DNA from: Ignelater luminosus
Lineage: Eukaryota > Arthropoda > Insecta > Coleoptera > Elateridae
Assembly: GCA_011009095.1 (NCBI GenBank)
Contig: VTPC01091012.1
Location: forward strand, 730,705 to 794,704
DNA: 64,000 nt
Direction of reading: 5' to 3'
Below, piece after piece: positions 39,301 through 49,499 of the stretch. Both the position numbers and the translations under genes were made by a program. A model generated the notes under the pieces. The model worked only from the letters and a program-made list of their open reading frames with translations. It had not been told where the DNA came from and did no database searches. The number at the start of each line of letters is the position of its first letter. Within the stretch, counting starts at the first letter, position 1.

Positions 39301-42300
39301 AATACCCCAAATGAAAACAAAGAAACTGCAGCTGAAAATGATGAAGAAACTGACTTAAAATCCGATCACCTAAAAACTTTAATTATTAATGATTTATTTG
39401 AAGATCTTAAGATCTTGAATATGAATGATATTCTAGAATCTTTACATGATTTAGTTGTAGAGTTCTATAAATCAGATGATATTTCAAAATCAAAAATGAT
39501 TTTATCTCAAATCTTACCAGTTTTAGAACAAATTATTTTGCTTTATGAATATTTTATAACTCAACAAACATCTGCTTATCGAGTAACTTGCAAAATGAGT
39601 TCAGTCTTTACAAATATTTTTATTGACCTAGTTACAAAGGTAATGTAAAGTAGCTACACAGTCTTCAATGTTATTACTTATCAAATTCAAAATTATAGGG
39701 ATTCTGTGTTCCACCTGAATTTGAAGAATTAGATTCAGAAGGACAAAGTCAACAATCAGGCGGTGGATTTGGTTTAGGTGATGGTGAAGGTGAAAAAGAC
39801 GTATCAGACAGAATTGAATCAGAAGATCAATTAGAAGATGCTCAACCAGCAGGAAAAGAAAAAGAAAAACAGGATGATAAAGATTGCAAGGAAGAAGAAA
39901 AGGGTATTGAAATGAGTGAAGATTTTGATAGCAAATTACAGGTACGATAAATTCTAATTTGATAAAATCAATAATAAAAATGGTTTATAATTTGTAGGAT
40001 GTAGAGAAAGGTGAAGATGAGAATGATGATGATGACAAATCTGATAATAATGAAGATTTAGATGAACAAATGGGTGAAACAGATCAAGGTACTGATCAAC
40101 TCGATCGAGAGATTTGGGGTTCAGATAATGAAGATGAGAATGGTGATGAAGGTAGAGATGATAATCTCTGTTTTATTTCTTTATTCGTAATATTGGTTTT
40201 TAGAACAAAGTCAAAAAGAGGAAAAAGGTTCGAAAGGGGAAAAGGAAGGTCAAGATGAGTTAGCGGCAAAAGAAGACTCTGCTCAGCCTCAGGATGGTGA
40301 ACAAAATAAGGAGTCTAAAGAGAAAAATAAGAAAGATGAGGAAATTAATGAACTGAATGATGCAGAAATAGATGATAAACAGATCGATCCTTATCATGGA
40401 AATCATCCTGAATATCCAGAACCAGAACCAATGGAACTACCTGATGATCTTGAACTTGATGAAGGAGCACAAGATAATGAAGAAACTCAAAATGAAGAGA
40501 ATCCATTTGATATTGATACAATGAAAGGTTTGTTTTCTTAAATATTGGTATTTTTATTGTTGGTTCATAATTTTGATTTTAGAACAAATGCCCCCTGAAA
40601 ATGAATCAAAAGAGGAGCAAGAAGATAAAAAAGAAGAGACAAAAGAAGATGAAGGAAAAGATTCAGATGTTAGTGATGATGAACTTGATATAAAAGAAAC
40701 GGATGAATCAAAAATGGATACTCAAGATGCTGAGCAAGAGCTTGAAGAAAATGATGAACCAAATCAAAATAAAGATAAAAAAGAAACCGCAGAAAAGTCT
40801 GAAGATGATAATGCAGTTAACAATGAAGAATCTGAAATGGACCAAACTCATACTAATGAAAATCAATTACAAGCAATGGAGGTTGACGATGTAGAAGCAT
40901 CTGATAAGGTAGAATTATATAGAAATGTGTAATTAGAGCAAATATTTCAGATATCTATTTAAAACTCATTTTAGGTTCAAACAAACCCTTCAGAAAATCA
41001 AAAACCTAATCAACCCAATGAAGAGATTTGTCAAGAAGACAATCCAGATAAAGAGGGAATAGGTCAATCAAGAATGGAGGAGAGTAAAACTGGTCATAAA
41101 GGAGAAGCTAGTGTTCAACAAGAGATGCCAAGTAACCGACAAGAAGAAGAAAAAGAGGAAGAAATGAGACGTAAACCTGGAGAATCAGACTCAAAACGAA
41201 GTTTAGGTAAGTACTTAGGACTTTAACAACCTTTCTAATATAATATGTACCATAAATATGTGTTATCAGGTGATAAAACAGAATCAGTCAAAAAGAAATT
41301 AAAAACAATTGATGCACAACAAAATGAACCTGAAACAGAGGAAACTGAAGATGATATAAAAGAAGATAAAGCGGAAATGTATCAACATATAAAGGAAGCA
41401 AAGGAAAATGATGTTCAGGTAATGTAGAATTGAAATTAGAATAAGACAAAAATCTATTATTGGTTGTAATAGGTTTTAGATGTAGCAACAAAGGAACAAG
41501 CGGAGCAGCAAAAAGAAGTACCAGACTTAAAAGAAAATGAAGAACCACAAGAAGAAATGGAATCTTCAGATGTTTTACCAGAAAATAAAGATGAAGAAGA
41601 TGTAGATGTAAATGAAACAGCAAAACAAAAAGCTGAGAAGATTGAGTCAGAGAATAAGAAGAAGTCTGATAAAGGACAACATCCTGAAGGTAAAAATAAA
41701 TGTTCAGTAAGGATTCATTATGCTTATGAATAATTTTTTATGAAATTTATTTAGGAGATGTATTAGAAGAATTACAAGATGTTGAGGTTGAAGGTGACAT
41801 TATAGAAACAGCAACGGTTCGTCGTGGTGGTGAAACTACTCATTACACACAGTATTCAAACTTAGGTGATGCTGTTGTTCCACAACTTTCTGTGCAACAA
41901 ATAAATCAAATACGTGCTGAAGTAGAACAGCAATTATCGATATGGAATGAGGTAAGTTTATTTTGTAATAATGTTATAAATCATCCTGCTATCTTGTTGG
42001 AAAAATTAGAGAACAATAGAAATTAAAACTTTTAAAATTTTAAAAACAATTTTTAATTTATAATTTATTGAAATTTGTTGACAGTAATGATACAATCTTG
42101 TGAGAGTGTCCTTTCTAAATGGATTAAAATACAAAAGTGTATTGTAACAAAAATTCTTAGCGGCTAGATTTTTATTATATTTTTTTAACATTTTAGCCAC
42201 CAACATCTAGTGAAGCAGAGCAGGCTTGGGAGAAAATATCAGCTGTTACATCCTCATTGGCTCAGAATTTATCAGAGCAATTACGTTTAGTATTGGAGCC

Positions 42301-43069
42301 TACTCAGGCATCTCGCCTGAAGGGTGATTACAGAACTGGTCGCCGCATCAATATGCGTAAAGTTATTCCATACATTGCATCACAATTTAGAAAAGATAAA
42401 ATTTGGTTGAGACGCACAAAACCATCGAAACGAGAATATCAAATAGCTTTAGCAATAGATGATTCTTCTAGTATGTCTGATAATCATTCTAAAGAGTTAG
42501 CATTTGAAAGTGTAGCATTAATTTCTAAAGCATTGACGTTGTTAGAAAGTGGGCAACTATCAGTTTTAAGTTTTGGTGAAACTACTGAAGTGTTACACAA
42601 ATTAACTGATACATTTACAGAAAAGAGTGGTTCTAAATTACTACAAAAATTCCAGTTTGCTCAAAAGAAAACATGCATAGCTAAATTAGTAGATTTTGTT
42701 ACTGAAATGTTATTGTCTGCTCATTCACAATCAAATGCTTTAATTGCTAAATTACTAATTATTGTAAGTGATGGTAGAGGAATCTTTTCAGAAGGTGAAA
42801 GCTATGTTCAACAAGCTGTACGTAGAGCTAAATTGTCAAATATATTTATGGTGTTTGTTATTATAGATAATCCAGAAAATAAAGATTCAATTCTAGATAT
42901 AAGAATGCCTCTCTTTAAAGATGGAAAGTTATTAGGTATAAAATCTTACATGGATTCGTTCCCATTTCCATTTTATATTATACTAAGAGATATCAATTCT
43001 CTTCCTAATGTCTTAAGTGATGCATTGAGGCAATGGTTTGAAATCGTTTCAAATATCGATAAGCAGTAG
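24377..43069 (+). CDS. MDN1: Midasin (AAA+ ribosome-assembly ATPase), C-terminal ~3180 residues
   Basis: Midasin is the giant dynein-like AAA+ ATPase that pulls assembly factors (Rsa4/NLE1, Ytm1/WDR12) off pre-60S ribosomes in nucleolus and nucleoplasm. Visible exons: 24377-24527, 27107-27336, 32060-32271, 32335-32489, 32550-34371, 34450-35029, 35090-35589, 35650-35838, 35899-36302, 36360-36514, 36570-36796, 37081-37289, 37348-37562, 37626-37790, 37851-38045, 38106-38320, 38381-38543, 38599-39639, 39699-39941, 39998-40151, 40204-40527, 40583-40908, 40975-41206, 41270-41418, 41473-41689, 41755-41951, 42197-43069. All junctions are GT-AG and keep frame (9543 nt, stop TAG at 43067). Family hallmarks: FEWVDSVL, LLIDNVN (Walker B), AMRNRGIEIY, DKDFADI, GFCIPPEFE-like GFCVPPEFE, LEPTQAS, and the MIDAS motif DDSSS. 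The N-terminal half (AAA1 to most of AAA5) is not in the window; the first exon begins at a splice acceptor. Exons 1-2 are the least conserved and their assignment rests on frame continuity with exon 3. Confidence 0.95.
25711..26678. mobile_element. Foldback element with transposase stub (copy 1, MDN1 intron 1)
   Basis: The ends are CAGTGTGTCC at 25711 and GGACACACTG at 26678, each flanked by TA. The arms are about 415 bp (25711-26127 and 26265-26678) and highly similar. The ~137 bp centre reads on the + strand as broken pieces of a Tc1/mariner transposase C-terminal region: PWPARSP near the third catalytic Asp, then VKNHVLNQNFEDEQQLLQ. A second copy lies at 54092-55095. Both are in introns of host genes. 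The 110-codon frame at 25592-25924 runs across the left arm and is not a gene. Confidence 0.9.
26679..27106. other. Rest of MDN1 intron 1
   Basis: AT-rich intron sequence up to the acceptor ttctag at 27106, with no further repeat recognised. Confidence 0.6.
27337..27768. other. Start of MDN1 intron 2
   Basis: AT-rich intron sequence after the donor gtaggt. No element recognised before the solo LTR. Confidence 0.6.
27769..28115 (-). mobile_element. Solo LTR of a Gypsy-type (Ty3) retrotransposon
   Basis: Read on the - strand it starts TGTAACGAGCC and ends AACATTACA, the TG...CA ends usual for LTRs. The 4 bp ATAT lies on each side (27765-27768 and 28116-28119), the target duplication size of Gypsy elements. 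AATAAA-like signals lie in its 3' half on that strand. No second LTR or internal coding region is present, so it is a solo LTR left by recombination. It is a fossil in MDN1 intron 2. Its age cannot be read without a partner LTR. Confidence 0.8.
28129..28996. mobile_element. MITE built of four alternately inverted units, MDN1 intron 2
   Basis: The terminal repeats yAGGGTGATCATTTTAAAAC (28129 onward, and inverted to 28996) are flanked by TA. The outer arms match for about 110 bp (AATAACTC, GCTGAAACG, TTTTGTTTTGGAGG). Between them a ~150 bp unit with the motifs cacacATgGGGTAGyGCCAT, ATATATCA and CGAACGGCTGGGCCGATTTT occurs four times in alternating orientation: about 28250-28410, 28410-28560, 28560-28710 and 28710-28870. 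No coding frame is present. Confidence 0.85.
29121..29346. mobile_element. Short MITE with CAGCAAAAGTA-type ends
   Basis: The left end CAGCAAGCGGCAAAAGTACG and the inverted right end (ACGCGAGCAGCAAAAGTATG on the - strand) share about 17 of 22 positions. TATA-like bases flank both sides. About 226 bp, no coding frame, within MDN1 intron 2. Confidence 0.6.
29347..32059. other. Rest of MDN1 intron 2
   Basis: About 2.7 kb before the acceptor ttaatag at 32059. The segment 31200-31520 is less AT-rich and may be a decayed repeat, but I could not assign it. No exon recognised. Confidence 0.5.
32550..39639 (+). other. MDN1: Midasin segment: long helical linker
   Basis: Exons 5-18 encode about 2000 mostly helical residues (window residues ~250-2276) corresponding to the linker/stalk that connects the AAA ring to the acidic tail. 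It is far less conserved than the ends, but landmarks match vertebrate midasin: MFPSFHDKDFADI (exon 9), WEQNAHSGVSL and AWRKMEMSMW (exon 11), LRAPIEKKLKEYVKIVKWKD and LDKTHKTLHKFIREFQ (exon 13), and ILQQKRKALSDLFKELT with GLSFRTG (exon 16). Exon 5 is one uninterrupted 1822 nt exon; exon 18 is 1041 nt. Both have Leu/Asn/Lys-rich composition that follows the AT bias of the genome. Confidence 0.9.
39699..41951 (+). other. MDN1: Midasin segment: Asp/Glu-rich flexible region
   Basis: Eight short exons (19-26) encode about 610 residues dominated by Glu, Asp, Lys, Gln and Ser, the hallmark acidic tether that lets the MIDAS domain swing to the AAA ring. Conserved islands within it: GFCVPPEFEEL, DVSDRIESEDQLED, IEMSEDFD, LDREIWGSDNED, DPYHGNHPEYPEPEPMELPD, KRSLGDKTESVKKKLKTID (basic, nuclear-localisation-like) and LDVATKEQAEQQKE. 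The introns between these exons are 52-66 nt (the last one, after exon 26, is 245 nt). For exon 25 I chose the acceptor at 41473 (AG at 41471-41472), because it keeps the conserved VLDVATKEQ; the AG seven bases later would break the frame. Confidence 0.92.
42197..43069 (+). other. MDN1: Midasin MIDAS (VWA-like) domain, last exon
   Basis: The last exon encodes the C-terminal 290 residues. LRLVLEPTQASRLKGDYRTG and NMRKVIPYIASQFRKDK, the near-invariant basic segment before the fold, precede the metal-ion-dependent adhesion site DDSSS (DxSxS, Asp at 42458-42460). Later conserved blocks are IIVSDGRGIF, IDNPENKDSILDI, SYMDSFPFPFYIILRD and LSDALRQWFE. In yeast this domain binds the ubiquitin-like domains of Rsa4 and Ytm1 through the bound metal. 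All residues of the DxSxS motif are present, so the domain should be functional. The protein ends NIDKQ, close to the usual midasin end. Confidence 0.95.
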
Positions 43070-43159
43070 GCAGTTAATTTGTTGAAGTTTAAGAATACAA
43101 TCATATTTTAAGTTAGGTGTACCTATGTAAGTTTTGCTTTATGTTAATTTTTATTAATT

Positions 43160-43165
43160 AATAAA
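43160..43165 (+). terminator. Midasin polyadenylation signal AATAAA
   Basis: AATAAA lies 91 nt after the stop codon and is followed by a T-rich region. It is the first canonical signal downstream. Confidence 0.7.
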
Positions 43166-43317
43166 AGTTTCTTATTTTATAAATATTTGTGATTTTATTA
43201 TCATCATTGTCTTTTACCCAATGATATTCAACATCCACCTCTAATGCACCTTTTCCATAATATTGAATATTGAAACATATTGAAATGTAATATTTTCCAT
43301 TTTCTTTGACTAACATA

Positions 43318-44588
43318 CGAGGTGTGGCTACAATATAATGAGATTGATGCTTCTACAGAAGAACTACGCATGCATCAAAGTTGTACAACCGACAGCTGTG
43401 TAGCATGAAGCCTTCTCTTTCTATTTCTGCCCCTCCCGTGTCTGTAAACATATTATTCTGGCCGTGGCCTTTGTTTGTATAAGATCTGTTTCTGTGTTTT
43501 GCTGAAAAAATGATAAGTGTTTTAATAGAGCAACGAATTATCGTGAAATTTCATATGAAACTTGGAAAAACCGTTACTGAAACTTATCTTTTATTAAAAG
43601 AAGTATATGGCAATGAATGTTTATCATGTGCGTGGGTTTTTGAGTGGTTTAAGTGTTTCCAAGATGACCAAGAAGACGTTGAAGATGAAGCATGCCCGGG
43701 TCGCCCTTCACATCAAAAACGGATAAAAATATTGAAAAATTCAGTAATCTGATCCAATCTGACCGTCGGTTAACTATTCGTGCAATTGCTGAAACTGTAG
43801 GAATTAACAAAGAATGCGTAAGGCAAATTTTACATAATAATTTTAACATGCAAAAAGTGTGTGTGTGAGAATGGTGCCTAAAATTCTCACAATCGAACAA
43901 ATAGAAGCTCATGAAAATGTTTATACTGAAACTTTGAATGCCACTGAAAATGACCCAAACTTCTTGGAAAGAGTGATAACATGTGATGAATCTTGGTTTT
44001 TTACTTATGATTCAGAAATTAAGCGTCAATCCATGCATTGGATGCTTGAATGAGCAAATCAAGATTCAAAGCGATGATGATTGTTTTTTTTTATATTCAT
44101 GGGATTGTGTACCTTCACTGGGTTCCTGAAGGTCAAACCATTAATAAACATTACTACCTTGAGGTTCTTGCTCAACTCTGTGAAAGAATAAGAAAAAAAT
44201 GACCCGAATTGTGGAAGAACAAGTCATGGGTTCTTCATCATAACAATGCACCGGCTCACACTACATTGTCTGTCAAGACGTTTCTAGCCAAGTATAACAT
44301 CCGCCTTATTCGCCTGACCTGGCACCATATGACTTCTGTTCCCCAAGGTCAAATCTGCATTAAAAGGAAGATTCCAGACTGTTGAAGCTGTGAAAGAAAA
44401 AATGGCATGCGTTATAAAGGAGCTCACAGAAGAAGACTTCCACCACTGTTTCAAACAATGGAAAATTCACATGAAGCATTATAGGGATAGAAGAGGGGTG
44501 TATATTGAAGGAGATAGTAAATAAATATGTATAAATTTAAAATAAGATGTTTTACAGCATCAATCACGTTACATGTAGCCACACCTCG
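43318..44588 (+). mobile_element. mariner element, 1271 bp, complete ends
   Basis: The ends CGAGGTGTGGCTACA (43318) and its inverse (to 44588) extend to terminal repeats of about 34 bp with a few mismatches. TA duplications lie at 43316-43317 and 44589-44590. The length is typical of a full-length mariner. It inserted about 250 bp after the midasin stop, beyond the polyadenylation signal. Confidence 0.93.
43510..44524 (+). pseudogene. mariner transposase, degenerate
   Basis: The + strand reads EQRIIVKFHMKLGKTVTETY, then EWFKCFQDDQEDVEDE with PGRPS, then SDRRLTIRAIAETVGINKE, CDESWFFTYD (first catalytic Asp), WVPEGQTINKHYYLEVLAQL, NAPAHTTLSVKTFLAKYNI, YSPDLAPYDF (third Asp) and a C-terminal RGVYIEGD. 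These are collinear with full-length mariner transposases of about 345 residues. At least four frame changes or stops break it (between about 43735 and 43745, near 43868, near 44050, near 44200 and near 44300). The second catalytic Asp is replaced: HHNNAPAH stands where HQDNAPAH is usual. The gene cannot make an active enzyme. Confidence 0.9.
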
Positions 44589-44590
44589 TA

Positions 44591-45307
44591 TGTCACAAAA
44601 GTTTTTAGAAAACAGTTGTTATAATAAACATCAAGTTCAATTTTTAAAAATATTTTCCACGTAAAGTTATTTCTACAAGTATAGAGAAGAATGATCAACA
44701 CTTACATTACAGCTAAACGTCCACGTGCTTTGACAGCAGTCAATTTAGTCCAAGCCTGCTATGTATGACTTTGGATGCTTGTAACATTAATGTAACATAT
44801 TTTTATAAGATCTTTTCCAATTTTGGACTTCTCAGTCATTGTTGTTATTCTACAAAATACTTTCAAAAAATTTTGAATGGTCAAACCTGTTGAGTGTTTG
44901 GTAGTTGTGTTTCTAGGTCGAATAGTGTATTATCTTTTTTTAAAATTATTTTATTGTTTATACCTGCAGTTTGAAACAACATCTAGGAATTTTTCTTATT
45001 TCAAATACCTCTGCCTTGATGCAGTTTTTTAAATCGTTTGGTATCAAATTTCTACTAATGGTTGTATACATGACATCAAATTTTGAGCTAATGTACTCTT
45101 CAAAGTTCTATAGTTCTGTATTATGGCACTCTTTACCACTTATTGCATTCGTGGTTCAGATGACCTTTGAGAGGTCTTATTTTCATATTATTTTCATAAA
45201 CTTTAACGTTAAGTTAAGCATAATTCTTATTTTCAGTAGTAACCTGATTACACCATCAAAATAATTAGTAATTAAACTTTAAAAAGATTCCAGAAACTTT
45301 TGTGACA
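44591..45307. mobile_element. Probable element with TGTCACAAAAGTTT ends
   Basis: TGTCACAAAAGTTTTTAGAA (44591) returns inverted at 45288-45307 (TTCCAGAAACTTTTGTGACA) with two mismatches, and TA flanks both. The ~680 bp interior is AT-rich and has no frame I can identify, though short - strand pieces may derive from a transposase. Its left TA is the same TA that bounds the mariner insertion. Confidence 0.5.
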
Positions 45308-46108
45308 TACATTGGGATGCTTAAGGTTACTTCCAGTCTTAATAGAAGTTACATCAGTGACTTACCTTGCTTCGGATAGCATTACTATGGTTATAGTTAT
45401 GCTTTTACTGATGGTGAGCATTTCTACTGCTAGTGGTGAAAAAGTAAATATTTAACTTTGTACATTGAATGATCAAGTGTTGTGTTTTTTGATATTTGAA
45501 GAAAAACAATGTTCTTAGATCTCAGCTAGCGTACTATTGCAATGGCTTGTAATAAATATCAAATTATGTTTGATTAATATTGAGTTCTACAGACATTTAG
45601 ATGGCAGACATGCCAACACTTCACTCCTTATCTACTAGTGTTTTCTTGGTTTTCTTTTTCTTAATTTGATTATTAACATCTTAAATGCAAGCGAATTGTA
45701 AGAAAAAACTTTGTATTCCAATGTGTAATTATAACTTACAGACTCATTGGATCATGAGTAATCATTTACTTGATGTAACTAAGTATATTTCTGTTCTTGC
45801 CATCTGTATAATTAAGGAATTTGTTGGTAAAGAGAGGCCTTTTTATTAACCTCTTTGATACATGTTACTTCTGCTCCATGCAATAATCACCTTGATCACC
45901 TTGACAGTTGCATTTGAAACCATTTCAATAGATCTTGAGTCATTGTTTTGAAGGATTAATAACTACCACAAGATATTAGGCAGCTGGAATAGTCTAAACA
46001 AGTACTTTGTTCCACCATTTAGACTATCTTGATAGGACAGATCACTGTCTAGGATTGTGGTAGCCTGAGAGTATATGTTAGTTTTAAAAATTCTCACTAT
46101 ACTCTACT
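45308..46108. other. Unassigned intergenic DNA
   Basis: AT-rich. The last ~150 bp (45960-46108) may be the body of the SINE whose tRNA-like head follows. No other feature recognised. Confidence 0.45.
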
Positions 46109-46168
46109 GGAGATTGAACCTAAGGGCTGTCCATCTGTAAAGTGAATGTCATTACCACTTGGCTATCC
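46109..46168 (-). mobile_element. tRNA-derived SINE head
   Basis: On the - strand, GGATAGCCAAGTGGTAAT (46168-46151) resembles a Pol III A box and GGTTCAATCTCC (46120-46109) a B box, with normal spacing of about 30 nt. The sequence does not close into a full tRNA cloverleaf with a good acceptor stem, so it is a SINE head rather than a tRNA gene. The SINE body probably continues to about 45960. Confidence 0.6.
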
Positions 46169-46199
46169 AATGTAACTATTTTTCCAACAAATACCTAAA

Positions 46200-46790
46200 T
46201 ACCACAAGTAGTAGTAGTAATAGAAACTTTATTCATCATATGATGTTTCAATACAAAGACTTAAATATTATATCTTGATAAGCATATTCTATTTTGTTAT
46301 GCACTATGGCTAACTTAAACTAATTTAATTTACAAAGTATCTTAACATATTTACAACATTCTTTCCTAAAACTGCATCCAGCATTTCATTCGCTAGAAAT
46401 AATGTACTTGCACAATAATCAAAGTGTGGAGCTATGATAGTTTTATAGACAGTTATGTTTAATTTATTGCTTATTCTACTTAAAAATCCTATTTTTTAGC
46501 TATCTTTTTTACGATGAAGTCAATATGTTTATTAAATTTTAGCTTATTGTCTAAAACAATCCCTAAATATTTGATCTCATTTACATATTCTATTTGTACA
46601 CCATCTTTTATTATGTTATTTCTCAGTTCATTTATAGGTTTATTGCAGATAATCATTGCTTTGGTTTTATCTGTATTTACTTTGATATTGTCTGTAATTT
46701 ATTGTTAATATTAGTCACTACCACTTTGATGTCGGTGTCATGAGTAGTTATTAACGCGTCATCTGCAAAGTAACAAATACTTTAGAAACA
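46200..46790 (-). mobile_element. LINE 3' fragment (reverse transcriptase end)
   Basis: The - strand contains YFADDALITTHDTDI, the catalytic YxADD box of non-LTR reverse transcriptases (codons at about 46773-46756). Then come KTKAMIICNKPIN, EIKYLGIVLDNKLKFNKHID and APHFDYCASTLFLANE, the usual C-terminal RT/thumb blocks of Jockey/CR1-like elements. The 3' end has AATAAA and a short (TAC)n tail at 46205-46222. It is a 5'-truncated, broken copy, as is typical of target-primed reverse transcription. Confidence 0.8.
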
Positions 46791-47233
46791 GATACTTAGT
46801 ACTTGGAATTTTTTCAAGTAGTAAACACTACTAGTAAGCATGGATCAAATTACTAAAGATTGTGTTTTTACTATACTTGAAGAAGAAATTTATTTTATTG
46901 TAATTATAGTTTCTTTCCTGTTTTCTACTGTTATAAAACAATTTTTTGCATTTAATTTTTTAATTTTCTTTGGAGCTCTTCTCACTTTTCTATTTTGTTG
47001 TTGTTGCTGCTTTATGACTGAGTTTCAGTTTGTGGTTTCCTTGGATCTTGTGACTCCAACTATTATAAACATTTTCCCACCAACTGACATTTAGCCAAAC
47101 CTAAAGGCATTTCAATCCTTGGTAGAGGTTTTTAACATGCAACTTATTATCATACAAGACATCCACTGCCTTATGTCTCTCCTAGAAGATGTCACATTCT
47201 TTTACAGATTTTGTGAAAAACAAGACCTCAGTT
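46791..47233. other. Unassigned; probable SINE body
   Basis: An 84-codon + strand frame at 46840-47094 is T-rich and hydrophobic, but it lies where the body of the next SINE would run on the other strand, so it is not called a gene. Confidence 0.4.
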
Positions 47234-47285
47234 GGGGATCAAACTCGTGACTTTTGGGTTGATAGTTAAATCAAAGCCATTGGAG
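47234..47285 (-). mobile_element. tRNA-derived SINE head
   Basis: On the - strand, AATGGCTTTGATTTAAC (A-box-like) is followed by AGTTTGATCCCC (B-box-like, 47245-47234). The downstream body on that strand runs toward about 46990. No tRNA cloverleaf is formed. Confidence 0.5.
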
Positions 47286-47289
47286 CTCT

Positions 47290-48537
47290 TTATTTTTTGT
47301 ACAAATAAAAAATGTTACATTTCAATCATGTGTATTTGTTGTACAAATCACAAACTTAGAGTTGGGAAACTGATGAACAACAGAGAAGTTTGATATGTGT
47401 AAGTGCAAGTGCAACTATGGAGGTTGCCTTTGTACATATTTGAAATTATGTTTTGAATATTTTGAAATGGAGTGATTACCTACAATTTTGTTACCCAAAA
47501 TTCTAAGATTGTTGTATATTTAATGTCTTGATTACTCATGGCATACTGTGATGTTCCCATAAGAGAATGCTCGTCACTTCATGATTTTGTAAAACAAAAG
47601 GGAGTCAAACCTATATCACTGAAAAGTACTAAAAACGTGCTATAAGAATCAAGTAGGCGCCATATTTTAAAATAAAATAGTAGATTGTATCATTAGGATT
47701 AAAAGTTCTACTTTGTTTGGTGAGCAATTATGTTTGCAGGCGAAGCACAGCTAAGCCAATACAAAAATTGTGATACATACTATTTTTTCTCTAACCAAGA
47801 ACGTATGTAAAACTTAGCAGGTAATTCTTGAATAAAAAAAGTCACAGTACTATATTTTTTCAGGAGTGTTGCTTAGGAACAAACCCATTTTTTTACTAGT
47901 AACAAAAACGCCTAAAAAAACAAAATAAACGTCTTCTAAGACGGTTGGAAAAAATTGCATTTACGTTCCACCGTCGAAGTAAAACAAAAGTAAATTCTGA
48001 TACTCTCTCTTTACCATTCTTTCTATTCTTCATTGTTATTCTGATATTCTCGTTTTTAGCTAATAAATTATAAGACATGAATTTTCTTTGAAAAATAAAA
48101 ACATCACGGAATGGTTTGTAATTTTCTTTTTATAAAACTACACGGTGCTTAAAAGTAATTAACGTCCAAGTAATAAAAAATTAGAATAGAGTATTTAAAG
48201 ATTTTGTTATTTACTACCTAGTTCACCATCCATTACAAATGAAGCATTTAACGCATGGACGTTATTTGCATACTTTTACACGCAACGGTACGAAAATAAA
48301 CGCATGTGAAAATTCGACGTCGAGCGTCACCGTAATAACTAATCTTATGCGTTGTTAAACTATTTTATTCAAAGAATATTGATGTAGCCTTGAATTTGCT
48401 GCAAGGACGTGTTGTGTATAGAATAAAAATAAATTACAAACTTCTAATTTAAATGGATAATTAGAATGATAAAATAAAGACTTTGATGTTTTACTACTTC
48501 ACTTATAAATTGTTTATTATTATTGCTATATTTATAC
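47290..48537. other. Unassigned intergenic DNA
   Basis: AT-rich. No coding, RNA or repeat signature recognised. Confidence 0.5.
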
Positions 48538-49045
48538 AGGGTGTCCCACCTTAATTACATAATACTTTACAGGAGTGTTTTTCGGTCAAAAACAAACAAA
48601 AAGTCCTAATAAACATATAGTCTCAAATGCAAAGTTTTCAAGAGAAAAGCATTTATTTAAAAATCATAGAAATTCACAATAAACAAACAAAAATAAGTTG
48701 ATAACATTAATTATGAAAATGAAATTCTATTTTACGAAATGCTTTATTTTTCCATAGAAGTGAAGGAATATTTAAACGCAACATTCGGCAATAATTGGAT
48801 TGGGCGAGGTGGACCTGTACCATGGCCGTCTCGTTCGCCAGATTTAAATCCTCTAGATTTTTGTATATGGGAATATTTAAAATTATTAGTTTATTCAGAA
48901 CCTATTGTAGGTGTGGATCACTTACGAAACAAAATTGAAAACTCTTAACCATGCCAGACAGGATCCGGGTATTTTTGAATGTATAAGAAAGATAAGAATT
49001 CGTGCTTGCTTTCAAACAAATGGTGGGCACATTAAAATCTCTTGT
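48538..49045 (+). mobile_element. Internally deleted Tc1/mariner-type element with transposase C-terminus
   Basis: The left end CAGGGTGTCCCACC follows TA at about 48536-48537, as in many Tc1/mariner relatives. About 200 bp later the + strand encodes VKEYLNATFGNNWIGRGG, then VPWPSRSPDLNPLDFCIWEY (third catalytic Asp in SPDL) and, after one break, FQTNGGHIKIS, the usual C-terminal end (48739-49040). The first two catalytic residues are absent, and a matching right end was not found. It is a dead internal-deletion derivative. Confidence 0.8.
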
Positions 49046-49499
49046 AAGAGCTTATTTATTTGTTGACCTTTTTAGAAAGTAGGCTTTTCGACTCTTACCT
49101 TGTGGTCGCAAGCTGACAATTGTAATGACAATTTTCCTTCCTTTGTTCAATTTCTATTTGGTTTTTCACTTAGATACATTTTAGATACCACGAATACCAA
49201 AAGCTATCTTACAACTACTTGCCAAAGTAAATTTTTAATGTAGAATAACTTATTTAGATTTTTGATGAATTTCTGAAGGTTGATGAAAAGATCGTATGTG
49301 AAACTTTGGAAGAAAGTATTTTCCCTTGTGTATGGCACACGCCTGAAAAAATATCAATTTCTTTCCTTGTAACACAAATAGCTATTATGCATATATTTAT
49401 TTATTTGATTTGACATTTAAAGGAGGTTCTTTTATGTAAAATATGGAATGAGTGACTATGAAAGATGAAATAAAGTCAAAAACTGACAAAAGGAAAAAC
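49046..49499. other. Unassigned intergenic DNA
   Basis: AT-rich. No feature recognised. Confidence 0.5.

Noticed and set aside
41288-41623. 111-codon - strand frame rich in Leu/His
   Set aside because: It is the antisense shadow of the Asp/Glu-rich midasin exons.
46109-46168. A tRNA gene on the - strand
   Set aside because: A and B boxes are present, but no acceptor stem or anticodon arm can be formed properly. A SINE head fits better.
46840-47094. Hydrophobic 84-codon frame as a membrane protein gene
   Set aside because: T-rich composition explains it, and it overlaps the probable body of a SINE on the opposite strand.
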